Positions 58,894-64,000 of a stretch of DNA of 64,000 nucleotides are shown here, piece by piece. The notes under the pieces are model-generated. The model worked only from the letters and a program-made list of their open reading frames with translations, did no database searches and was not told the origin of the DNA. The stretch is from assembly GCF_024172085.1 (NCBI RefSeq), contig NZ_JAMZDZ010000001.1, forward strand, positions 434,001 to 498,000. The letters run 5' to 3'. Each line of letters starts with the position of its first letter. The first letter of the stretch is position 1. The DNA is from Hamadaea flava. Lineage in GTDB: Bacteria; Actinomycetota; Actinomycetes; Mycobacteriales; Micromonosporaceae. Both the position numbers and the translations under genes were made by a program.

Positions 58894-61161
58894 CTAGACG
58901 GTGTACGTCTTGGCCACCAGCACCAGCTCCGACGTGTGCGAACCCTCGACGCCGACGTCCGGCGGGCGCGGGGTGAAGCCGGGCAGCCCGGCCAGCCCGT
59001 CGCTGCCGTCCATGACGCGTACGCTCACCGGCCCGGTCTGCTCGACGGTCAGGGTCACGGTGAGCCCGTCGGCGGGCGGCGCGTGGAACAGCACCCCGAA
59101 GTCGCCCGTGAGGGCGTCGGACGGCACGGCTCGTCCGGCGACGGTCGCACTGGTCACCTTCACTCCGGGCACCTTGACGTAGACCAGCCGGACGTCCCGG
59201 TTCGGCTTGATCAGCAGCGTCATCGTCCGGCGCGGGCCCTCCACCGTGGAGGACGTGGCGGTCAGGCTCGGCGCGGGCAGATCCGCCGCCTGCGCCGGTC
59301 CGCTGGCGACGTCGCCGTGCAACAGCGGGAACTTCGCCTCGACGTTCTCGGTGCCGGACGCGTACTGGGCGGCCCAGGCTCCCGGCTTGTCGTCGGCGCT
59401 GACCCAGCGGGCCTGCCCGGTGTCCGTGTCCAGGGCGTACATGAGCTGCTCGGGCGCGGGATGCTTGGCGTCGAACCGGTCGACCGCCAGACCCACGCCG
59501 GTGAACACCAGCATCAGCACCGCCGCGCCGACCGCCGGCCACATCGCCCGCCGAGGGAACACCACCCACAGCGCGAGTCCCAACATCGTCGCGAAGAGGG
59601 CGGCCGCGGCACCGGTCGCCAGGCCCAGCGCCGGGAAGAACAGCATCACGGTGGGCGCGAGGATCACCACCGCCACCGCGCCACCGATGGTCACCGCCGC
59701 GGGCTTCGCCCAGGGGATACGCACAACGGAGGCGACGATTCCCGCCAAAGCCCCGAACAGGGCCGGCAACGCAGCGAGATAGGAGCCGCCAGGTGCGAAC
59801 GCTGCGAGGACGACGCCGAGGACGGCGAGCCAGCCGAACCCGGCGACGGCCAACGCCCATCGCCCAAGACGCCTGCCCCACCAGGCGTACCAGAAGAGGA
59901 GCAGGGTCGCGACCAGCGCGACCACGGCGGCCCGGAACCACTCCGGCCGCCAGGGGTCGATCATCTGCCGGTAGCCGGGCCGGATCGCGACCAGGATCAG
60001 CCAGTAGACCTGGGCGAGGACGGGCGCGAGCGCGAGCGGCACGAGGCCGAGCCCGAACGCGGCGGCCTGCCGCCCGAACCCGGCGCGGTGCCGCACCACG
60101 ACGCTCAGCGCGACCACGGCGAGCGATGCGAGGATCGCGACCGGCCAGACCAGCCAGCCCGGGTAGCGGACGAGGTAGCCGAGGACCGGGAAGTAGGTGG
60201 AGTCGCCCGCCGACGGCTGCTCGAGCGTGGCCAGATCGCGGGCCGCGAACGCCTTCGCGACCGCGAGCGCGTTGGCCCCGTGATGCTGGAGGCTCGCCTG
60301 GTCCATGTACTCCGGACGGTCCTCGGGCGTGTGGTAGACCGCCGAGCCGTCGATGTACGCCGTGTTCAGCCCGGTGAACCGGCCCGCGTCGCGGAACGGC
60401 GAGAAGTCGGTGTCGTTGGGCAGGATCCGGTAGACCTCGACGGCGAAACTGGTCGCGACCGGGTACGGCGCCACGTCGCCGTAGACCCCCACGACGTCGG
60501 CGTTGTCGCGGGTCGTCTCGAACATGATGGCCGGGCCCGACGAGCCGCGCGCCTCGTAGTTGAGCACGACCCCGCCGTCCTTGGCGAGGTCGTGCTGGCT
60601 GACGAAGGCCTCCGCACCGCACAGGCACGCCTCTTCGGCGTCGGTGAACAGGAACACGACGTCGTTACGCGGCCGCTCGCGGCTGGTCAGGATGCGGGCG
60701 GTCTCCAGGAGCGTGGCGACCCCGGCCCCGTCGTCGTTGCCACCGTAGGACACCTGCACCGAGTCGTAGTGCGCGACGAGGAACACGCGTCCGGTCGAGG
60801 CGGTGCCCTTCAGCACCGCGACGACGTTGCGTACGCGGGCCATCGTGTAGCCCTCGCCGAGCGCGTCGTCCGCCCCGACCGCGTCCTGGATCTGCGGATC
60901 GAGCCCGTAATCCTTCAGCGTCCCGACGATGTAGTCCCGGGCGGCGGCGGCGTTCTTCGACCCGGCGACGTGGACGGACTCGCCCAGCGTCTGCACGTGC
61001 GCGTACGCCCGGCCCGCGCTGAACTCGTCACCGGGCGCGTCGGCGGCCAGCGGCGCGGGCGGCCGGACCGTCCACACGCTCAGGAAGGCCAGGCCGGCCA
61101 GCACGACGAGGACGATGAGGCCGCCGAGCGTACGGCGAGCGGGTGTGTGCTCCACGCCCAC
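58894..61161 (-). CDS. membrane-bound M28-family zinc peptidase
   Basis: A 755-aa protein. One N-terminal membrane segment is followed by an M28 aminopeptidase-like domain facing outward: FLVAHYDSVQVSYGGNDDGAG (His/Asp ligands), FLFTDAEEACLCGAEAF (Glu/Glu), PNDTDFSPF and YHTPEDRPEYM (last His). Residues ~335-575 hold about eight membrane helices, and a ~170-residue C-terminal beta-rich domain follows. The layout matches the ER/vacuolar ERMP1/PFF1-type peptidases. All metal ligands seem present. Start GTG 61161 or GTG 61155 (the latter 6 nt after GAAGAT). Confidence 0.88.
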   Translation of the reverse strand: MGVEHTPARRTLGGLIVLVVLAGLAFLSVWTVRPPAPLAADAPGDEFSAGRAYAHVQTLGESVHVAGSKNAAAARDYIVGTLKDYGLDPQIQDAVGADDALGEGYTMARVRNVVAVLKGTASTGRVFLVAHYDSVQVSYGGNDDGAGVATLLETARILTSRERPRNDVVFLFTDAEEACLCGAEAFVSQHDLAKDGGVVLNYEARGSSGPAIMFETTRDNADVVGVYGDVAPYPVATSFAVEVYRILPNDTDFSPFRDAGRFTGLNTAYIDGSAVYHTPEDRPEYMDQASLQHHGANALAVAKAFAARDLATLEQPSAGDSTYFPVLGYLVRYPGWLVWPVAILASLAVVALSVVVRHRAGFGRQAAAFGLGLVPLALAPVLAQVYWLILVAIRPGYRQMIDPWRPEWFRAAVVALVATLLLFWYAWWGRRLGRWALAVAGFGWLAVLGVVLAAFAPGGSYLAALPALFGALAGIVASVVRIPWAKPAAVTIGGAVAVVILAPTVMLFFPALGLATGAAAALFATMLGLALWVVFPRRAMWPAVGAAVLMLVFTGVGLAVDRFDAKHPAPEQLMYALDTDTGQARWVSADDKPGAWAAQYASGTENVEAKFPLLHGDVASGPAQAADLPAPSLTATSSTVEGPRRTMTLLIKPNRDVRLVYVKVPGVKVTSATVAGRAVPSDALTGDFGVLFHAPPADGLTVTLTVEQTGPVSVRVMDGSDGLAGLPGFTPRPPDVGVEGSHTSELVLVAKTYTV

Positions 61162-61187
61162 ATCTTCACCCGGCGGCCCGCCGATTG

Positions 61188-61694
61188 TCAGTCAAGCCGG
61201 TCGCCCAGGTCGATTTTCAGCTCGGTGATCTGCCGGAACTGATCGTCGAGCAGCCGGGTCACGACCGACCGGATCGTCCCGGCGAACTCCTCCTCGGAGT
61301 ATTCCCGCAGCGTGCCGGGCTGGACGCGGACCGTCCACTCCTGCATGCCCCGGACCGAGATGGCGATCCGGCCGTCGGAAGACTCGCCGCGGGCGACGAT
61401 CTGCGCCCGCCGCTCGACGAACTCCCACTGACCCTCGGTGACCGGCTCGGGCTCGGCGGTCCTCCGCTCGTCCTCGTCCTCGCTGAGAATCTCGTAGTAC
61501 TCCCGCATGCGCCGGGCCCACAACACCCGCGCCAATGCTTCGAGCTGGCCGGGCAGGCGGCTCTCGTCGAGCCACCGGTAGCCGCCCGGGAACCGCAGCC
61601 GAACCTGGTCCCGGTCGTACAGTTCGGCCGTCATGGCGCCGTCCGGCGTGGCCGCCGTGATCACCATCTGGTCGAGTTGCTCGCTCACCATCAT
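61188..61694 (-). CDS. hypothetical protein of a type VII secretion-type gene group
   Basis: A 168-aa acidic protein without signal peptide; helices such as ESRLPGQLEALARVLWARRMREYYEIL. I do not recognise the family. ATG 61694 has GGGGAGG at 8 nt; GTG 61703 is too close. It is the third gene of a three-gene operon after two WXG-type secreted-protein-like genes, and could be a chaperone-like partner of the kind found with type VII substrates. Confidence 0.6.
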   Translation of the reverse strand: MMVSEQLDQMVITAATPDGAMTAELYDRDQVRLRFPGGYRWLDESRLPGQLEALARVLWARRMREYYEILSEDEDERRTAEPEPVTEGQWEFVERRAQIVARGESSDGRIAISVRGMQEWTVRVQPGTLREYSEEEFAGTIRSVVTRLLDDQFRQITELKIDLGDRLD

Positions 61695-61712
61695 CGTCAG
61701 CACCTCCCCGGG

Positions 61713-62624
61713 CTAGTTGGCGTTGCCCATCAAGTCGTGCACGTTGCCCTTGGTGGCTCCGGCGAGTTCGGGGCGCATCGGGATCAGCTTCGACCGGCCG
61801 CCCTGCAGCGCGCTCAGATCCTTCGCGATGACCGTGTGCACCTTGTTCTGCTCTTCCTTGATGTGCTCGGTCAGCTTCTTGAGGGCCTGCTTGAGCTTCG
61901 GCACGATGGTCAGCGGATCCGAGCCGGAGACGTCGACCTCTTCCTTCGCCTGGCCGGCGGCCTGCGCCCCGACCTGGGCCGCTCCCGCCACCAGTTCCAG
62001 CGCGAGGACGCCGGCCACGACCGGCCCGCCCGCGAACGCCGTGCCGACCGAGGCGACCGACCCGATGACGGTGAGCGCCATCGACGCGCCGCCGCCCCAA
62101 CTGCAGTCGTGCTCCAGCGCCTTGAGCGTCTTGTCGGCGATCTTGTTGACGTCGTCCCGCGCGGTCTTCCAGACGCTCTGATATGCCTGGACGGCGCCGC
62201 GCATCACGTAGACGGCGATGAACTGGCTCTGCACGTTCGCCGGGAACGGCTTGATGAAGTTGGTCGTGAAGTTCTGCGCCGCGCTGCCGGTCCAGCCGTC
62301 GACCAGCGTGCTGACGTCCATGTGCTTCAGATCGCCGACCGGCGAGATGGTCTCGCCCTCCTTGTTGGCCTTGGTCGGCGGCAGCAACTGTCCGTCGGAC
62401 AGCTCGGTCAGCGCGCCCTTGAGGTCGTCGATGATCGTCTTCACCGACCCGTTGGGATCGGGGAGCTGCGCGAAGGGCTCGAACAGCTGCGGGATCTGGC
62501 TCCAGGTCGCCATCTCCGCCCGTTGCTCGGCGTCCAGCACCGTCCCGTTCGCCTGGATCTTCTGCGCCCACTCGTTGCACTTCTGCAGGATCTTGCTCGC
62601 CTTGCCCCGGATGTCGTCGCTCAT
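61713..62624 (-). CDS. WXG100-like type VII secretion substrate, long form
   Basis: A 303-aa protein with a helical N-terminal ~160 residues containing WTGSAAQNF, a W-x-G turn as in WXG100/LXG proteins, then an Ala/Gly-rich hydrophobic pair of helices (VASVGTAFAGGPVVAGVLALE) and a coiled-coil Lys/Glu-rich end. This resembles PPE/EspB-like or DUF-type ESX substrates. Its stop and the neighbouring starts are 7-19 nt apart, giving one operon with the genes at 62632 and 61188. No ESX machinery genes are in the window. Confidence 0.68.
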   Translation of the reverse strand: MSDDIRGKASKILQKCNEWAQKIQANGTVLDAEQRAEMATWSQIPQLFEPFAQLPDPNGSVKTIIDDLKGALTELSDGQLLPPTKANKEGETISPVGDLKHMDVSTLVDGWTGSAAQNFTTNFIKPFPANVQSQFIAVYVMRGAVQAYQSVWKTARDDVNKIADKTLKALEHDCSWGGGASMALTVIGSVASVGTAFAGGPVVAGVLALELVAGAAQVGAQAAGQAKEEVDVSGSDPLTIVPKLKQALKKLTEHIKEEQNKVHTVIAKDLSALQGGRSKLIPMRPELAGATKGNVHDLMGNAN

Positions 62625-62631
62625 GTCAGCC

Positions 62632-63045
62632 TCACAGCGCCAGCTTGATGTCGGGGATCGAGACCTTGTTGCCGGACTTGTCCTGCGTGTAGTCGTTGCT
62701 CATCAGCTTCCGCAGCTCGGTCCCGGCCGCCTGGTCGGTGCGTGCGTACTCCTGCGCAGCCAGCCGCAGCGCCTCCGCGGTCAGTTCGACGTTGTGCCCA
62801 GCCTCCTTCACGCAGCCGGCGATGATGTCGCCCAACTGCGAGATGACCTCCGCGTGCTTGTCACCGCCGCCACCCTCGAAGTCCGCGGGCCGGGTGAAGG
62901 CCGCCGCGACGTTGTCCGCCGCGTACTGGACCTTGCCCTGCACGCGATAGAACGCCGCCTGCACCACCGGCATCTCGGCATTGGCCGCGCGCACCAGATC
63001 TTCGAGCCGTGCGCCCAGCAGCTGCCCGCTCAGATAATTCCCCAC
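62632..63045 (-). CDS. small type VII secretion-type protein (EspC-like)
   Basis: A 137-aa helical protein with the pattern LEDLVRAANAEMPVVQAAFYRVQGKVQYAADNVAAAF, like the short ESX-associated EspC/WXG relatives. It has no classic WXG. GTG 63045 has GGGGAGG at 5 nt; GTG 63051 overlaps that site. First gene of the three-gene group. Function as a secreted partner is inferred. Confidence 0.62.
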   Translation of the reverse strand: MGNYLSGQLLGARLEDLVRAANAEMPVVQAAFYRVQGKVQYAADNVAAAFTRPADFEGGGGDKHAEVISQLGDIIAGCVKEAGHNVELTAEALRLAAQEYARTDQAAGTELRKLMSNDYTQDKSGNKVSIPDIKLAL

Positions 63046-63209
63046 CGCCACCTCCCCAGGTCCGAAAGCTGGGGAACGCACAGTGTGGGATGTCTTGTGT
63101 GACGGTGAGCCCCCCAGCTGAGGCCATCGTAGGAAGATCGGCACGCCCGATACGTCGCACAGGAAGTGGAAATAGCTCTACAACTTGTGCGGTATATGAA
63201 TGAGGCGGA
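63046..63209. other. upstream region of the type VII-type operon
   Basis: No gene is seen. The GGGGAGG ribosome site lies at ~63051-63057 (minus). An AT-richer stretch follows at about 63155-63205 and is the best place for the promoter. Confidence 0.35.
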
Positions 63210-63350
63210 CTACTCCGCTTCGGCGACCCGCTCTAACGCGGGCAGATACGCGCGATACGGCCCGACGTCGAGCCGATGCCGCCTGGCCAGCACCTCCGCG
63301 ATCTGCCCCAGATGGGTGAGGTCGTGCGCGACCCACGCCGCGCTTCGCCA
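63210..63350 (-). pseudogene. 3' remnant of a DinB-family gene
   Basis: Read on the minus strand, 46 codons end at TAG 63210-63212 and spell WVAHDLTHLGQIAEVLARR and VGPYRAYLPALERVAEAE, the conserved C-terminal part of DinB_2-type proteins (His ligands in HDLTH). Upstream the frame meets a stop within 3 codons inside the hairpin at 63351-63411, and the missing ~110 N-terminal residues are not found. So this is a truncated, non-functional gene whose break coincides with the inverted repeat. Confidence 0.75.
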
Positions 63351-63411
63351 GGCAGATCAGGGAGATGCATGCTTCCGAGGCCCAAGATCGCAGGCATATC
63401 CCTGATCTGCC
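63351..63411. repeat. GATC-containing inverted repeat at the break of the DinB gene
   Basis: GGCAGATCAGGGAGATGC (63351-63368) pairs with 63394-63411 with one mismatch across a 25-nt loop. It is 27 nt past the stop of the DUF624-like gene (minus), so it could be its terminator, and it sits exactly where the DinB remnant ends. Member of the hairpin set. Confidence 0.75.
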
Positions 63412-63437
63412 GATACAGGCAGGGCTGGGGTGGGCGG

Positions 63438-64000
63438 TCAGGAGTGCAGGGCTGCGACGATGTGGCGGGTGTTGGCCCAGACGACGTACAGCGCCGGCCC
63501 GGCGAGCAGGAACAGCCCGATGGCTGGCTTGGTGACGACTGCGCCGGCCAGTACGCCGAGCACGGCCAGGTTCGCCAGGCTGAGGTACCACTTGCGGACC
63601 GACAGGTAGGCCGCCGCGACGACGAGCCGCCAGGTCAGCCGGGTGTCCAGCGCCAGCAGGGCGGTGGCGGTGACGACGACCAGCACGACGAGCAGGGCCA
63701 GCATCGGGGTGGCCGCGCCGAACGGCGTACCGAGGGCGAGGCGGAAGTCGGTGGCCAGCACGATGACGGCGAACGCCGCCGCCGCACCGACCGCGAGCGA
63801 CCGGCCGAACCGCTTCCGGTAGGACTGCCAGAACGAGCCGCCCGTGAAGGAGCCGAACGCGGCCGCCACCGCCGGGCCGAGCACCGCCGACAGCGCGACG
63901 AAGAACGGCCAGGCGGCCAGCGGCTCCCCGCTGAACGCGAAGGCGGCCAGCAAGGGCAGTGCGGCCGCGACGAGCGCGAGGTTGGTCTTGAGGAACGCGT
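63438..64000 (-). CDS. DUF624/YesL-like membrane protein, 5' end outside the window
   Basis: The C-terminal ~187 residues of a polytopic membrane protein; the frame is open to the window end, so the start is upstream (beyond 64000). It has five hydrophobic segments and the FWQSYRKRFGRSL loop typical of the YesL/DUF624 family, which often sits beside carbohydrate ABC transporters. No partner is visible because the window ends. Confidence 0.72.
   Translation of the reverse strand, partial: AFLKTNLALVAAALPLLAAFAFSGEPLAAWPFFVALSAVLGPAVAAAFGSFTGGSFWQSYRKRFGRSLAVGAAAAFAVIVLATDFRLALGTPFGAATPMLALLVVLVVVTATALLALDTRLTWRLVVAAAYLSVRKWYLSLANLAVLGVLAGAVVTKPAIGLFLLAGPALYVVWANTRHIVAALHS

Noticed and set aside
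58936-61242. 768-aa plus-strand frame opposite the M28 peptidase
   Set aside because: Shadow frame: composition is Arg/His/Pro/Gln rich and no motif is present.
1-64000. CRISPR arrays, tRNA or rRNA genes, insertion sequences, prophage
   Set aside because: I looked for regularly spaced direct repeats, cloverleaf-type sequences, transposase motifs and phage genes. None was convincing. The repeats at 44696 have no unique spacers of constant length.

Overview
This 64 kb window is very GC-rich, densely coded on both strands, and reads as the chromosome of a filamentous actinobacterium. Supporting signs are a desferrioxamine siderophore operon, a TreT trehalose synthase, luciferase-like (LLM) oxidoreductases, a type VII secretion-type substrate group, a PucR-controlled proline dehydrogenase, an FMN riboswitch ahead of a PnuX-type transporter, many GTG starts and many apparently leaderless genes. 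The gene mix and the extreme frequency of the 8-mer GCGTACGC suggest the Micromonosporaceae, but that placement is an inference. I see no rRNA, tRNA, CRISPR array, insertion sequence or phage module.

Layout. 1-2959: 3' part of a desferrioxamine operon (desB partial, desC, desD). 2983-15339: HAD-like protein plus membrane protein, an amidohydrolase, treT, an SDR/AMP-ligase fusion, a secreted PLD-like protein, a DUF885 protein and several small enzymes or unknowns. 15557-19212: a MarR regulator divergent from a 712-aa fusion of an LLM oxidoreductase with a berberine-bridge-type FAD oxidase, followed by a free-standing LLM paralogue. 19364-27362: a cell-surface region with a phosphodiester glycosidase, a GT2-GtrA glycosyltransferase, a two-component system, and a tightly overlapping trio DUF4956 / VTC domain / beta-helix lipoprotein. 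27497-33837: DUF72, a bifunctional penicillin-binding protein with PASTA domain, an ECF sigma factor with a membrane partner, and riboswitch-controlled pnuX. 33885-44650: RraA-like protein, epoxide hydrolase, TetR-ABC exporter operon with a palindromic operator, a quinone-oxidoreductase/LysR pair, a secreted peptidoglycan-binding protein, an Lrp/permease pair and a VOC protein. 44871-58849: methyltransferase, an H1-like basic protein, a 5'-3' exonuclease, nucleotidyltransferase, kinase, two SDRs around a TetR, proline dehydrogenase/PucR, a LysR pair, an LPVTG-anchored protein and a nitrilase. 58894-64000: a membrane M28 peptidase, three type VII secretion-type genes, a DinB gene remnant and a partial membrane protein.

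Three patterns run through the window. (1) About 22 start codons sit 6-8 nt behind a TANNNT hexamer without a Shine-Dalgarno, the layout of leaderless transcripts. (2) A family of long, nearly perfect GATC-containing hairpins lies at gene ends; one abuts a truncated DinB gene and another lies inside the 3' end of an ORF. (3) The palindrome GCGTACGC is greatly over-represented. The least understood gene set is the surface region 19364-27362, and the most unusual single genes are the two fusions at 6868 and 16181.
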